This document shows, piece after piece, positions 1-9,290 of a stretch of 64,000 nt of DNA. The notes beneath the pieces were generated by a model. It was not told the origin of the DNA. It worked only from the letters and a program-made list of their open reading frames with translations, and did not search any database. Position 1 is the first letter of the stretch. Every line of letters begins with the position of its first letter. The stretch is from Desulfosporosinus metallidurans (GTDB lineage Bacteria; Bacillota; Desulfitobacteriia; Desulfitobacteriales; Desulfitobacteriaceae). The position numbers and the translations under genes are program-made. The stretch covers positions 1 through 64,000 of the forward strand of contig NZ_MLBF01000016.1 in assembly GCF_001936615.1 (NCBI RefSeq), given 5' to 3'.

Positions 1-43
1 CCATAGCCTTGGTCTTGTCTATAGATATGGGACAAGATTTTCG

Positions 44-75
44 AAAAAGGGTCCTTCCGTATAAAGCGGAAGGAC
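44..75 (-). terminator. Rho-independent terminator
   Basis: A 9-bp perfect stem (51-59 with 67-75) around a 7-nt loop is followed, read on the minus strand, by a T run (from the A run at 44-48). It probably ends transcription of the small minus-strand gene at 184-477. Confidence 0.65.
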
Positions 76-183
76 AAAGAACTTGACTACATGAAAAAGA
101 CAAAAATGCCTTCGACTTATTATACTATAATCTTACATATTTTTGTTGGTTTCACCAACTGGTAATTTATGCATATATTGTCT

Positions 184-477
184 TTATTCTACACTGAATT
201 GTACTTTAACTTCATTCTTAGCTTCGATCTGCAAAATTACATCTTCATCACGTGGCTTATAGTTAACGTTCTCAATATCATTCAAATTAATCCAAAATAC
301 TCCTGCCTCCCCCCCCCATATTGAAACCTTATCATCGGCTACGTCAATGTTCTCTACAACTCCAAAATCCATAGCACATTCTACGACACAAACTACTTCT
401 ATGCACTTCAAGTTTTTCCCAAGGAACTTTTCCTTAAGAAATTTTACAAATTCAATTTTTGCTGATAGAGTTAACAC
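184..477 (-). CDS. Small hypothetical protein, 97 aa
   Basis: I do not recognise this protein. It begins with GTG behind a clear AAGGAGG nine bases upstream, and has ordinary codon use for the region. The sequence is acidic and soluble, with no signal peptide or membrane segment. The N-terminal third carries several lysines and two nearby cysteines (around residues 27-34), and the C-terminal half alternates hydrophobic and charged residues as in a beta-rich fold. It stands alone, divergent from the small gene at 614, with a terminator downstream. It could be a small PilZ- or SH3-like barrel, but nothing in the sequence proves that. Confidence 0.6.
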   Translation of the reverse strand: MLTLSAKIEFVKFLKEKFLGKNLKCIEVVCVVECAMDFGVVENIDVADDKVSIWGGEAGVFWINLNDIENVNYKPRDEDVILQIEAKNEVKVQFSVE

Positions 478-613
478 TTAAGATTTTCCTCCTTGTAAGC
501 CCAAAGACATATTTAGATTTAATTAAGAAAAGAAATCATAGCGGATATTCTATCTCTGTGCAGGTTTTTTACTTTTCTTATCGAATCATTGATTAGATTA
601 GAGGTGATTTAGT

Positions 614-823
614 TTGAAGACCCAATATCTTGTAATCCCAGTCTCAGATGAAGAACGCAAACGTCTTGATTATGTTTGTACGAAATTAGGTATTACCATT
701 GAGAAATTTTTTGACACCGCACTGAAAGAAGGGGAAATGGAAGTACTAAGCAATGACGCCTTGAAACCAGGGGGTACGTTTTGGAATAATGAAGAAGAAA
801 CATTCAAGAAGGACGCTGAATAA
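614..823 (+). CDS. Small hypothetical protein, 69 aa
   Basis: Starts at TTG with the site GAGGTG six bases before it. The N-terminal 45 residues are predicted helical and charged, followed by an acidic tail; the arrangement slightly resembles a ribbon-helix-helix or antitoxin-sized protein, but I see no decisive motif. The stop codon lies inside the loop of a terminator hairpin shared with the convergent PhoH-like gene. Function unknown. Confidence 0.6.
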   Translation: MKTQYLVIPVSDEERKRLDYVCTKLGITIEKFFDTALKEGEMEVLSNDALKPGGTFWNNEEETFKKDAE

Positions 824-836
824 GCGTTCTTCTTTT
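806..836. terminator. Bidirectional terminator between convergent genes
   Basis: A 12-bp stem (806-817 with 823-834, one G-U pair) with a 5-nt loop is flanked by A-rich and T-rich runs. It overlaps the stop codon of the plus-strand small gene and abuts the end of the minus-strand PhoH-like gene. Confidence 0.75.
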
Positions 837-837
837 C

Positions 838-1521
838 TTAAGGATTCCGAAATGAATCTGCCCAATTTGCCAAATCTCCACGGAAATTCTTAGTCAGCGT
901 AAGAATTTTGCAATACGGTTGACCTTTAAAATGTTCCATATACGGGACAAAACCACTTTTGGCAGCAGGAATGTCAATTTGTCCCGAGTGTCCAATGCAG
1001 ATGACCTTACATGAGTCATGAACCCGAGTGAATATTTTACGCAACTCGGTTACCGTAAAATTCTGGCATTCGTCTATGATAATTGTCATGTCTTTAAGAT
1101 TAGTTCCTCTTAGAAAGACTGGGCTAGTAGGGTAACACCAAATGCTGTCCATCACTCGTTTGATACTCACCTTTTTGCGAATTGCTTCGTTTGCCAAGAC
1201 TTCTTCGTTATAAATACACTGTGTTGGATTCTCGTTGATTTCTAACAGAGCATCTATAAGTGGTTGATGATAAATACTTTCCTTCTCGGATTGAGTTCCA
1301 GGCCGAAATCCCATGCTTGACTCCTGTACAGGGTTAAAGATATAGGTTAGTGGCTTCTTGAAAATCTTAGCACATGCAACCGCTAGGGTGGTTTTACCCG
1401 TTCCCGCATTAGCATTGACCATAACTAATTGATAATCAAATATTGCATCAACGTATTCGTGCTGTTCTGCTGTTAATCTAGGTGCAAACCCAAATAACAG
1501 GTTATTCTCAGGTAACGGCAT
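838..1521 (-). CDS. PhoH-like ATPase
   Basis: A P-loop ATPase of the PhoH family (227 aa from the preferred start). The Walker A motif ANAGTGKT lies at about residues 38-45 and a Walker B strand ending in IIIDECQN near residue 150; the C-terminal part has the LTLTKNFRG stretch typical of PhoH proteins. I prefer ATG at 1521 because GAGGTG sits six bases upstream; an upstream in-frame ATT is not a credible start. PhoH proteins are cytoplasmic and often linked to RNA metabolism or stress, but the role of this short form, which has no added RNA-binding domain, is unknown. It is a single-gene unit. Confidence 0.85.
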   Translation of the reverse strand: MPLPENNLLFGFAPRLTAEQHEYVDAIFDYQLVMVNANAGTGKTTLAVACAKIFKKPLTYIFNPVQESSMGFRPGTQSEKESIYHQPLIDALLEINENPTQCIYNEEVLANEAIRKKVSIKRVMDSIWCYPTSPVFLRGTNLKDMTIIIDECQNFTVTELRKIFTRVHDSCKVICIGHSGQIDIPAAKSGFVPYMEHFKGQPYCKILTLTKNFRGDLANWADSFRNP

Positions 1522-1631
1522 ACTATTCACCTCACCGAATCTCAATCACTGTTTAAGCAATTTTAAACCCAAACTTATTTTTACTTTATTATTTCACGAC
1601 GCTAAATTTACATTCAATAATATTTTCTTGC

Positions 1632-3638
1632 TCAATGGCAGGCCAATCGGACATCAACTTTGACATCATAAAGGGTGCTGCCCTCTGCCCTATCGGTTAG
1701 GCGTTGAGATGTTAGGGCATTTACGGAAAGGCCTTCATTCACATCCTTGTTCCAAAACAAACCTTCAGTAACCACGACTCCTTGAGGAACTTTTGTTGTT
1801 AACTTAAGGATGAATGGTACCTCACCTCGATCGTTGAACGCTATCACTCTTTGTCCATCCTCCAAGTTCTTCTGCTCGGCATCCTTAAAATTCATTTGAA
1901 GATACACTGATTCTTTTTTGCGCAGCAAATCGGGTCGCTCATTAAACGAAGAATTCAGCGAATATAAACTAGGGGTACTCATCAGATAGAATGGGGCATC
2001 ATCCCCATGAGGCTCAAAATAACGCGGTAATGGCTCGGCCTCTTTTGGATTATATAGTTCAATTTTACCGGATGGAGTAAGAAAAGTCGTTTTGTAGTTC
2101 TCGGGCAGAGTGAGTTCGACTGGATAGCCTTCTTTTAGTTTTACTAGGTCAACCCGTTCTAGCCATGGGGTCGGTGGGTCGATTAGTTGATCAATAACTT
2201 CATCCGCATTTTGTGAAAAGAAAGGTTCTTCGAAACCCATGGCTTGGGCGAGCATCTTAAAAACGTCCCAGTTAGATTTCGCCTCGCCTACTGGAGGGAT
2301 TACCGCTGCTGTTCTCTGGAGGCCATAATGACCATAGGAGCGATAGATATCTGGATGTTCTAATGAGCTCGTTGCTGGCAAGACTATATCTGCATAACGG
2401 GCAGTATCCGTCATAAATCGTTCATGAACAACCGTAAATAGATCCTCCCGCCTTAGTCCCTTGATAATCATGTTTTGGTCAGGGGCTACGACTGCTGGGT
2501 TAGAGTGATAGACATATAAGCTCATGATCGGCGGATTGGATAACTCCGTCAGGGCATGACCGAGTTGATTCATATTCACAATTCGGGTTGGCTTTTTTAG
2601 GAAATCCTCGTGTGTAACTCGACCCGTTAGAAGAGCCTTGGTAGACACACTGGCTATTAACCCACCGCCCGGCTTTCCCCAAGCTCCAACAAGAGCAGGT
2701 AGACTGGTAACAGTTCGGACAGTCATCGCCCCGTTGCCATAGCGAGAAAGCCCCGAGCCCAAAGCAATAAAGGGTGCGCGGGCGTTGCCGTAATGAAGTG
2801 CCAATTCTTCGAGCAAACTAACTTCAATCCCGGTGATTTGATGGACTTTATCTGGTGGATACTCGGGCAATACATCCTCCCTAAACTGTTCAAACCCCTG
2901 GACATGCTTATCCATGAAAGATTGATCTATCCAGCCCTCACGAACTAGGATATGCATCATACCAAGGGCTAAAGCACCATCACTTCCAGGCCGTACTAAT
3001 ACCACCTTATCCGCAATTTGTGCGGTGGGAGTTTCATAGGTATCCACGAGCCAAACGGTGGCTCCACGCTTTTTGGCTTCTTTTACATTATGTAACAGAT
3101 GAATGTTTGTCGCCAAGACATTCGTGCTCCACAAGATAACCAAATCACTTTTCCTTACCTCATCTGGATGTGGGGCCAGAGTATCTCCCATGATGGAATT
3201 CCAGCCATATCCCTTGGCCGAAGAACAGATGGTACGGGCCAATCTAGAAGCTCCCAACCGATGGAAAAACCCCTCCCCGCAATTACGTTGGACAACACCC
3301 ATTGTTCCCGCGTAGGAATAAGGCAATATAGCTTCCGGTTGATAGTTTGAAATAATTCTTTGCCACCGAGCGACAATGCGTTGGATTGCATCGTCCCAAG
3401 TAATCGGTTTAAACTGTCCCTGCCCTTTTTCTCCTACACGCACTAGAGGGTGGGTCAATCTTTGCGCAGAGTGAACCGTTCGTTCATAGTGAACCATTTT
3501 CGGGCATAAAGTCCCTCGAGTATAGGGATGCTCTCTATCACCCGTAACCTTCACTACTTGACCGCCCACAATTTCAACGAATAGGCTGCACATATCAGGA
3601 CAATCATAAGGGCAAACAGTCCGCTTCAATTCCGACAA
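1632..3638 (-). CDS. Molybdopterin oxidoreductase, DMSO reductase family
   Basis: A 668-residue catalytic subunit of the DMSO-reductase superfamily. The N-terminal [4Fe-4S] motif is C-x3-C-x3-C-x27-C (Cys 9, 13, 17 and 45), followed by the molybdopterin domains and a C-terminal beta-barrel of the MopB_CT type. There is no Tat signal, so the protein should act in the cytoplasm. Translation starts at TTG behind AAGGAGATGATCG. No electron-transfer or membrane-anchor subunit lies next to it, which is unusual for this family. The substrate cannot be read from sequence; the metal-ligand position is probably in the ICSSAKG region near residue 138, but I am not certain which residue binds. Confidence 0.9.
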   Translation of the reverse strand: MSELKRTVCPYDCPDMCSLFVEIVGGQVVKVTGDREHPYTRGTLCPKMVHYERTVHSAQRLTHPLVRVGEKGQGQFKPITWDDAIQRIVARWQRIISNYQPEAILPYSYAGTMGVVQRNCGEGFFHRLGASRLARTICSSAKGYGWNSIMGDTLAPHPDEVRKSDLVILWSTNVLATNIHLLHNVKEAKKRGATVWLVDTYETPTAQIADKVVLVRPGSDGALALGMMHILVREGWIDQSFMDKHVQGFEQFREDVLPEYPPDKVHQITGIEVSLLEELALHYGNARAPFIALGSGLSRYGNGAMTVRTVTSLPALVGAWGKPGGGLIASVSTKALLTGRVTHEDFLKKPTRIVNMNQLGHALTELSNPPIMSLYVYHSNPAVVAPDQNMIIKGLRREDLFTVVHERFMTDTARYADIVLPATSSLEHPDIYRSYGHYGLQRTAAVIPPVGEAKSNWDVFKMLAQAMGFEEPFFSQNADEVIDQLIDPPTPWLERVDLVKLKEGYPVELTLPENYKTTFLTPSGKIELYNPKEAEPLPRYFEPHGDDAPFYLMSTPSLYSLNSSFNERPDLLRKKESVYLQMNFKDAEQKNLEDGQRVIAFNDRGEVPFILKLTTKVPQGVVVTEGLFWNKDVNEGLSVNALTSQRLTDRAEGSTLYDVKVDVRLACH

Positions 3639-3828
3639 ACGATCATCTCCTTCTACTTATTATACCAATATTCTTGGACTAAGGAATGATTTTCAACGTC
3701 ATAATCCCTGAGATTAAAAAAATTCCTATATGTAAACCAACTATACAGGATTTTCTGTTTTCAGTGTTGAATGTTACGTATTTAAACAGATTTAGACGGA
3801 AATTGAGAAATCTAAGGGGTGGACAGAT

Positions 3829-5559
3829 GTGAACGTTTTAAAATTGCACAATCGGAAACTAAGATTTCATGTAACGACACTAATGTTATTTCTTGCTTTG
3901 GCAGTTGGAATTGTAGGAGCCATCGGAATTTATGGGATGTATCAAATGAATGGAAACTCAATTATGATTTACCAACAAGACGTTATTCCTGTAAATAAAC
4001 TATCCGAAATGCACTTAGATACCCAACTCTTTCGCTCAAATGTCATCTTAGCGGTCAGTGCACGTTCTCCTGAAGAGCGGAATAATTTCTTGAAAATTGT
4101 TGATCAGAAAAAAGATGCAATGGTAGAGCATATGGCAAAATACGAAGCTATTCCAAAATCGTCTGAAGATGAAGTTTCTTGGAAAAAGTTCAAAACTGCC
4201 TGGAATGATTATGTAGTCTCATCTCAAGTCACAATTTTTGACGCCCAAGAAGGCCGGATAGATGATGCTAAGACCAATATGTATGATGTTGCAGGCGCAA
4301 AAAACCAATTAGCTGGGGATATCTTGCAAAAGCTTATTGACACAAAAATGAACGATGTAAACCTACATAGTACTTTAACCACAAACCAAATCTTTAAGAA
4401 AGCCGCACTTATTTCAGTTATTCTTATTGTTATCGATGTCTTAGTCAGTATTCTCATAGGCTGGTTTTTGGGCCGAGCCCTCAGCAATATGATGCATCAC
4501 TTAGTGCTCAATGCTAATGAAATTGCCGCTGGGGATATTGCCCGAAAGAAGAAGGCCCCTTGGAAGCCTTGGAACCGAGAAGGAAAAGAACTACAACAGG
4601 CCTTTGGCGAGATGGGTGCCTCATTAAGAGACACGATCACGAGGGTGGTTGGGATGGCGAATCAATTGGCCCAAACTGCGCAAGAAATGCGCCTTGGTGC
4701 CGAACAATCGGCACAGGTCGCAGAACAAGTGGCAACCTCCGCGACCACTATCGCCACTGACGCTGAATTACAAGCCCAGGAAATGACAGAAAATCATGAA
4801 CGAATGAGTTTGGTAATCGATGTCTTGAGTCAGACAGAACATGATGCCGAAAATGTCACCCTTGCCTCTAAGCGTTCCGCCGAGCTTTCACGTCAAGGGA
4901 ATCAGGGTCTTGGACAAGTGGTGACACAAATGAATGAAATCGAAAGTCAGGTCCACAATTTGAGCCAAGTAATCGGGGAAGTAGATCAGAAATCAGAAGA
5001 GATCGCTAAAACTGTACAAATCATTGACAGCATTGCCCAACAAACCAATCTCTTGGCATTAAATGCAGCGATTGAGGCCGCACGTGCCGGAGAGAACGGC
5101 CGTGGGTTTGCTGTTGTAGCAGAAGAAGTCCGCAAACTAGCCGAGCAGGTTCAAACAAGTTTAGTCGATATTTCCAAGCGAGTTCAAGAAATGCAGCAGG
5201 TTTCCCGGAGTGCCCACCAAGGAATGAAGACCAGTGTAGAGAGTGTTAATCACGGAAGTGCTTACCTAAAGGAGATTTCTGCTCAATTTTCTGTTATCCT
5301 TGATTCGGTAGAAGAAAGTGCAGGATTAGCGCAAGGCATCGAAACCACAGTCCAGAAAGCCCAACAAGATGGAGAACAAATTAAAGTTGGCATGCAAAAT
5401 GTTGTAAGTCAGGCTGCAGCCACTTCAGCAAGCACACAGACCACAGCTGCAGCGGCTGAGGAACAAAACGCATCTGTCGAGGAATTATTTGCTTCGGCAG
5501 AAAGCTTGAATGACCTAGCCAAAGATTTGAAGCAGTTAATGGAATACTTTAAACTTTAA
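3829..5559 (+). CDS. Methyl-accepting chemotaxis protein
   Basis: A 576-residue transmembrane chemoreceptor. It has a first membrane helix at about residues 17-37, an extracellular four-helix-bundle sensor to about residue 185, a second membrane helix near 190-215, a HAMP linker, and a long cytoplasmic coiled coil. The signalling hairpin with [20 protein letters not shown] and the following EEVRKLAEQ is fully conserved, so it should contact CheA and CheW. Start is GTG preceded by AAGGGGTGG. The ligand is not predictable. The small gene at 5615 follows 55 bases later and may be co-transcribed, as a strong terminator comes only after it. Confidence 0.95.
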   Translation: MNVLKLHNRKLRFHVTTLMLFLALAVGIVGAIGIYGMYQMNGNSIMIYQQDVIPVNKLSEMHLDTQLFRSNVILAVSARSPEERNNFLKIVDQKKDAMVEHMAKYEAIPKSSEDEVSWKKFKTAWNDYVVSSQVTIFDAQEGRIDDAKTNMYDVAGAKNQLAGDILQKLIDTKMNDVNLHSTLTTNQIFKKAALISVILIVIDVLVSILIGWFLGRALSNMMHHLVLNANEIAAGDIARKKKAPWKPWNREGKELQQAFGEMGASLRDTITRVVGMANQLAQTAQEMRLGAEQSAQVAEQVATSATTIATDAELQAQEMTENHERMSLVIDVLSQTEHDAENVTLASKRSAELSRQGNQGLGQVVTQMNEIESQVHNLSQVIGEVDQKSEEIAKTVQIIDSIAQQTNLLALNAAIEAARAGENGRGFAVVAEEVRKLAEQVQTSLVDISKRVQEMQQVSRSAHQGMKTSVESVNHGSAYLKEISAQFSVILDSVEESAGLAQGIETTVQKAQQDGEQIKVGMQNVVSQAAATSASTQTTAAAAEEQNASVEELFASAESLNDLAKDLKQLMEYFKL

Positions 5560-5614
5560 AACCACAAATAGCGACCTGAAAATTGGCTACAATACTTGAA
5601 GGGAGGTGAATACT

Positions 5615-5914
5615 ATGGATAAGAAAACTGATTTAGATAAAGTGACTGAGGCGATTGAACAGAGCGATCGACAATTCAGCGGTATGGTAAGCTTTAACGA
5701 TTTGTTTACACCGTCCTTCATGACTCTTCATACACAATTTTCAAACTTTAAAGAGTTGCTCGACGCTGGAAACTATAATGTTAATAGTCTAGCGGACTTC
5801 AATGCTATCCTTAACCCTGAATTTGATGAATTTATAAATAGAACAACAAAATTTAAAAGCTGGGAAGAAATGCAATCCACTGCCGTCGCTGAATATTTTA
5901 AGAAGAAGGCATAA
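5615..5914 (+). CDS. Hypothetical protein, 99 aa, after the chemoreceptor
   Basis: I do not recognise a family. ATG at 5615 follows GGGAGGTGAA at ideal spacing; the in-frame GTG at 5606 lies inside that site and is rejected. The product is a soluble, mostly helical, hydrophilic protein with many Asn, Phe and Asp residues and no membrane segment. It sits between the chemoreceptor and a strong terminator, so it is likely the last gene of that transcript. A link with chemotaxis is inference from position only. Confidence 0.65.
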   Translation: MDKKTDLDKVTEAIEQSDRQFSGMVSFNDLFTPSFMTLHTQFSNFKELLDAGNYNVNSLADFNAILNPEFDEFINRTTKFKSWEEMQSTAVAEYFKKKA

Positions 5915-5929
5915 ATGCCTACACCACAA

Positions 5930-5963
5930 GAAGGCCATCTCCTAATGGAGATGGCCTTCTCAA
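5930..5963 (+). terminator. Strong Rho-independent terminator
   Basis: A perfect 13-bp stem (5930-5942 with 5947-5959) with the loop TAAT. It follows the gene ending at 5914. The perfect stem could serve both strands, since the carbonic anhydrase gene ends at 5996 from the other side. Confidence 0.85.
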
Positions 5964-5995
5964 TGTTGATTTTTCGAACCATCGGACTCTCTTCG

Positions 5996-6631
5996 TTAGT
6001 TGGCTAATTCAAAGGCTCCTTTCATGGAGTTATAAATGAAAACCTCTCCTGTTTCGATCGTATAATACATACCAATAATATCGATCTCGTTGTTGTTATA
6101 CTTTTCAACAATAAATGGGTACGTTAACAAATGTTTAATCTGTTCGACGATATTGACTTGCTCTGTTAGCCATTCCCTCATTTCTAAATCGTCTTTTGGC
6201 AGCTCTTCGAGTACTCTAGTTTTCACGTTCTCAGCTAATTCTAACCACTTTTTGGTGGCAGGTATTTCATCGAGAACCTCATCCGGCAAATAGATTGACG
6301 AGCAACCGCCACAATTCGAGTGTCCACAAATAATGATATTCTTTACTTTTAAGACCTTTACTGCATATTCGATAGCTGCAGTTGTTGCTGAAGTGGTCGC
6401 TTCATACTCATGTGCTTCTTTATATTTCGGAACGATATTGGCAATATTCCTTGTAACAAACAGTTCTCCTGGCAACGATTTCGTTATCAATTCTGGCACG
6501 ACACGCGAGTCAGAACACGCGATGAACAAAGTATGGGGTTCTTGACGCCTCTTCAATCTACAAAACAAATTCTTATGTTCTTCATAGTCTTGTGTTCTAA
6601 ATTTGATGAGCCCTGCCACTAAACTTTTCAT
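5996..6631 (-). CDS. Beta-class carbonic anhydrase
   Basis: Reversible hydration of CO2 to bicarbonate in the cytoplasm. The zinc site is complete: Cys39 in ACSDSRV, then His104 and Cys107 in CGHSNCGGC, with Asp41-Arg43 as the catalytic dyad. I chose ATG at 6631 (211 aa) because GGGAGGT lies seven bases upstream; longer in-frame starts lack a ribosome site and add a non-family N-terminus. It is monocistronic, convergent with the chemoreceptor unit. It probably supplies bicarbonate or removes CO2 for anaerobic carbon metabolism. Confidence 0.93.
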   Translation of the reverse strand: MKSLVAGLIKFRTQDYEEHKNLFCRLKRRQEPHTLFIACSDSRVVPELITKSLPGELFVTRNIANIVPKYKEAHEYEATTSATTAAIEYAVKVLKVKNIIICGHSNCGGCSSIYLPDEVLDEIPATKKWLELAENVKTRVLEELPKDDLEMREWLTEQVNIVEQIKHLLTYPFIVEKYNNNEIDIIGMYYTIETGEVFIYNSMKGAFELAN

Positions 6632-6805
6632 AAGGCAACCTCCCATTAATCTTTTTCGGACTCTATCTTGACCTTTATTAAACTTAATTGACGTCATTGT
6701 GTCTTGAAAATAACGTTATTTTTTCATTATAGATGAAGACTACAATTTTTGATATAGCTAGGCGGTATAGGCGTAATCAATTTATCGTATGGATAATAAC
6801 GGCAA

Positions 6806-6845
6806 AAAAGTCAGCAACCGGTCTCTTGGCCTTTTGCTGACTTTT
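6806..6845. terminator. Terminator-like hairpin
   Basis: A 12-bp stem (6806-6817 with 6834-6845) with A- and T-rich ends able to work on both strands. It lies just beyond the 3' end of the minus-strand flavoprotein gene and upstream of the carbonic anhydrase gene. Confidence 0.65.
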
Positions 6846-6887
6846 CCATCGTTACTAACTACAGTGTTTCTACCCCTGTATACTTAT

Positions 6888-7451
6888 TTACTCGCCCTTT
6901 CGATTCGAAACGACGACCATCTCTCTTGCAGCGTTCAAAATTGTATTGAGTTTGTACGTTCTATTTTTTTGGGTAACCCCTATCAGGTCAAATTTTTCAG
7001 CTTTGGCATGGGCTAAGAATCTCTCCATAGAGGTGAGACAAGTCGTTAGCCCGTTACCGCTCCCGCCTGCTGCTGCTACAGCTATGACAGATTTTCCCTG
7101 TAATAAGTTCTTATCTTTTTTCAAGGCCTCACATCGGCGCAAGCGATCAAAAAACGCTTTAGCGGATTCACTCATTTCTCCCCAATAGACTGGTGTTATT
7201 AAAATATAAGCATCCATCCCAGCCATAGATGCATGTAACCCTTGAAAATCATCCTGGACTTGACACTCGTGTTTGTCACGACAAGGACCCCAGCCGTTCC
7301 CACAAGCCTTGCATTGACCAATTCGTTGCTTATTTAAGTCCACCATAACCACTTGTGCACCGGCCTCTTCTGCACCTGTTCGGGCAGCTCTGCCACAGGC
7401 AGCTGTTAACCCATCAATATTCGGGCTACTTGTAAAAATCATGACATTCAT
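6888..7451 (-). CDS. Iron-sulfur flavoprotein / NADPH-dependent FMN reductase family
   Basis: A 187-residue flavodoxin-fold protein. The N-terminal strand with TSSPNIDG is an FMN phosphate loop, and residues 47-63 hold four cysteines (CKAC, then Cys57 and Cys63) at the place where archaeal and clostridial iron-sulfur flavoproteins bind a [4Fe-4S] cluster. TPVYWGEMSE is the family's second flavin loop. It probably shuttles electrons between ferredoxin or NAD(P)H and oxidants, possibly in oxygen or peroxide defence. The Cys spacing (2, 6, 5) is looser than the classical compact motif, so cluster binding is likely but not certain. Single gene with its own terminator. Confidence 0.85.
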   Translation of the reverse strand: MNVMIFTSSPNIDGLTAACGRAARTGAEEAGAQVVMVDLNKQRIGQCKACGNGWGPCRDKHECQVQDDFQGLHASMAGMDAYILITPVYWGEMSESAKAFFDRLRRCEALKKDKNLLQGKSVIAVAAAGGSGNGLTTCLTSMERFLAHAKAEKFDLIGVTQKNRTYKLNTILNAAREMVVVSNRKGE

Positions 7452-7599
7452 CTTTTTTCAATCCTTTACCCTCTTCAATTTATATTCTCTTATTGTATCA
7501 GGAATATGATGTCCCTGGAAGGGGTTACTTGGTAAGTTAGGATCAGGATTTTTTCCATTGCTCATAATATGGTATAATTATTGAAAAAGGTGTTTATCA

Positions 7600-8853
7600 A
7601 TGAAGATATTTGAATATCCACAGAGGGTGGTTAGACATAGTTTCCCCGCATTAATCCATGTGAATTTTCGCATTTATTGGCTCGGTCAATGTGTTTCTTT
7701 AATAGGCACTTGGATGCAAAATATAGGGCAAACATGGCTAGTGTTCTCTTTAACTGGCTCTCCACTACTCTTAGGTTTATTAGGAGCTGTTCAATTTTTA
7801 CCGATCACGATCTTTTCCTTATTCGCCGGTGTGGTTATCGATAAGTATCCAAAGAAAAAAATACTAATAATCACTCAATTTCTCTCTATGATTTTAGCAT
7901 TTTCCTTATCTGCTCTGGTCTTCACCCACACAGTAAAATATGGCTATGTTCTTATTCTAGCCTTGATTTTAGGCTTTACAAATACAATTGATATGCCTAC
8001 AAGACAGGCCTTCACGATTGAGATGGCAGGCAAAGAGGATTTAATGAACGCGATTGCCTTAAATTCTGCCACCTTTAATTTAGCGAGAATAATTGGTCCC
8101 GCCATAGGTGCTATAGTAATGGCCTCTTTGGGCGCTGGCTGGTGTTTTTTCTTAAATGGATTAAGCTTTTTGGCTGTGCTAATGAGCTTATTTAAAATTA
8201 AAGTGAATCCGTATGTAAGAAGAAAAGTCTCCAATACGCTCTTGAAAGAGATAAAGGACGGCTTAAAATATATAGCCAGTGAACCGTCATTACTACAGAC
8301 TATTTTGATGGTATTAATAATAGGGGTCTTCGTATTCAACTTTAATGTCTTAATTCCGGTTTTTAGTAAAAACGTACTTCATCAAGGCGAAAAGGTTTAT
8401 GGATTGTTAATGTCTGCCTTAGGATTAGGATCATTATTAGGGGCATTAATGGTTTCCGTCAATAGCAAATCAGGTCCTAAAGTCAAAGTTTTGGTGGGCA
8501 GTGGTGTGATGGTCTCCATAATGCTAATATTAGTAAGCATCACAACGGTCTATTATTATACAGCAATTTTATTAGTTATTACGGGCATATTTAACATATG
8601 GTTCAGCACAACTGCAAATTCAACACTTCAGATTACTGCCAAAGATGAGTACAGAGGAAGGGTTATGAGCGTCTATTCCTTAGTCTTTGCAGGTGCAACT
8701 CCGATTGGAAATTTGTTTGCTGGATTAACAACTGATAAATATGGGGCAAGTACATCGTTTTTCCTGAGTGGAGTATTAACCATTGTTTTGATTGCATTTT
8801 TAAAGCTCTTATTTATGGACAAAGCAAATAGTAAAAGGCTCAAGCCTTCTTAA
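7600..8853 (+). CDS. MFS transporter, EntS/MFS_3 type exporter
   Basis: A 417-residue integral membrane protein with about 12 hydrophobic helices. The motif LFAGVVIDKYPKKK between helices 2 and 3 and the opening FRIYWLGQCVSLIGTWMQ are typical of the MFS_3 (enterobactin exporter-like) branch, which exports siderophores, drugs or other small molecules. Start ATG with AAAGGTG upstream; a TATAAT lies at 7573-7578 but no good -35 is visible. It is alone, with no siderophore genes near, so the substrate is unknown. Confidence 0.88.
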   Translation: MKIFEYPQRVVRHSFPALIHVNFRIYWLGQCVSLIGTWMQNIGQTWLVFSLTGSPLLLGLLGAVQFLPITIFSLFAGVVIDKYPKKKILIITQFLSMILAFSLSALVFTHTVKYGYVLILALILGFTNTIDMPTRQAFTIEMAGKEDLMNAIALNSATFNLARIIGPAIGAIVMASLGAGWCFFLNGLSFLAVLMSLFKIKVNPYVRRKVSNTLLKEIKDGLKYIASEPSLLQTILMVLIIGVFVFNFNVLIPVFSKNVLHQGEKVYGLLMSALGLGSLLGALMVSVNSKSGPKVKVLVGSGVMVSIMLILVSITTVYYYTAILLVITGIFNIWFSTTANSTLQITAKDEYRGRVMSVYSLVFAGATPIGNLFAGLTTDKYGASTSFFLSGVLTIVLIAFLKLLFMDKANSKRLKPS

Positions 8854-8877
8854 AGATGACCAAACCTACTGGTCGAT

Positions 8878-8997
8878 CTAGAAATAATTACTATATATGT
8901 AATAAGCACCTGCAATTCCAGCTGGAATTGCACAAGCCATAATATATGCGTATATCGTTGGTTTGATTAGGTCCTTCCACACACTATTTCCAGGCAT
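8878..8997 (-). CDS. Small membrane protein, 39 aa
   Basis: A short gene: ATG at 8997 preceded by GAGGTGAGAATGTT, and a TAG stop at 8878. The peptide begins MPGNSVWKDLIKP and continues as one hydrophobic helix rich in Ala, Ile and Tyr, ending SNYF. This is the layout of a single-pass mini-protein. It is encoded opposite the end of the MFS gene. Function is unknown. The good ribosome site and coherent hydrophobic segment argue that it is real. Confidence 0.55.
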   Translation of the reverse strand: MPGNSVWKDLIKPTIYAYIMACAIPAGIAGAYYIYSNYF

Positions 8998-9117
8998 AAC
9001 ATTCTCACCTCAACGTATAGTCTACCACGCGAACCACGTACAAATACCCTTTGAATTACATATACTACATTAGCTTTTCTCTCATCTTATATTATTCTAA
9101 AAAAAGGAGAGAGAGCA

Positions 9118-9207
9118 ATGAGGTTATTTCCAAGATTTTGCCGGTTCCCAATCTTCTTTGGTTTTCCAATTCCCTTACGCAGACGATTCCGTCCTTGGTT
9201 ATATTAG
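9118..9207 (+). CDS. 29-aa Arg/Phe-rich peptide gene
   Basis: ATG at 9118 follows AAAAAAGGAGAGAGAGCA, a strong ribosome site, and the TAG stop is directly followed by a strong terminator. The peptide (MRLFPRFCRFPIFFGF, then PIPLRRRFRPWLY) is very basic and aromatic, with alternating Phe-Pro units and no acidic residue. It does not resemble a leader peptide with repeated codons for one amino acid. Possible roles are a membrane-active peptide, a type I toxin-like peptide or a secreted signal; none is shown by the sequence. Confidence 0.5.
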   Translation: MRLFPRFCRFPIFFGFPIPLRRRFRPWLY

Positions 9208-9208
9208 C

Positions 9209-9251
9209 AAAAAAAGCCGGTTGCTTCGTTAGGAGGCACCGGCTTTTTTTG
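9209..9251 (+). terminator. Strong terminator after the 29-aa gene
   Basis: A 12-bp stem (9209-9220 with 9239-9250), extended by an inner 6-bp helix (tgcttc with gaggca), ends in seven T residues. It starts one base after the stop codon of the 29-aa peptide. Confidence 0.88.
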
Positions 9252-9290
9252 CGACCCATTGGTTTTTAGAGGCTACTGACACTGTATTAA

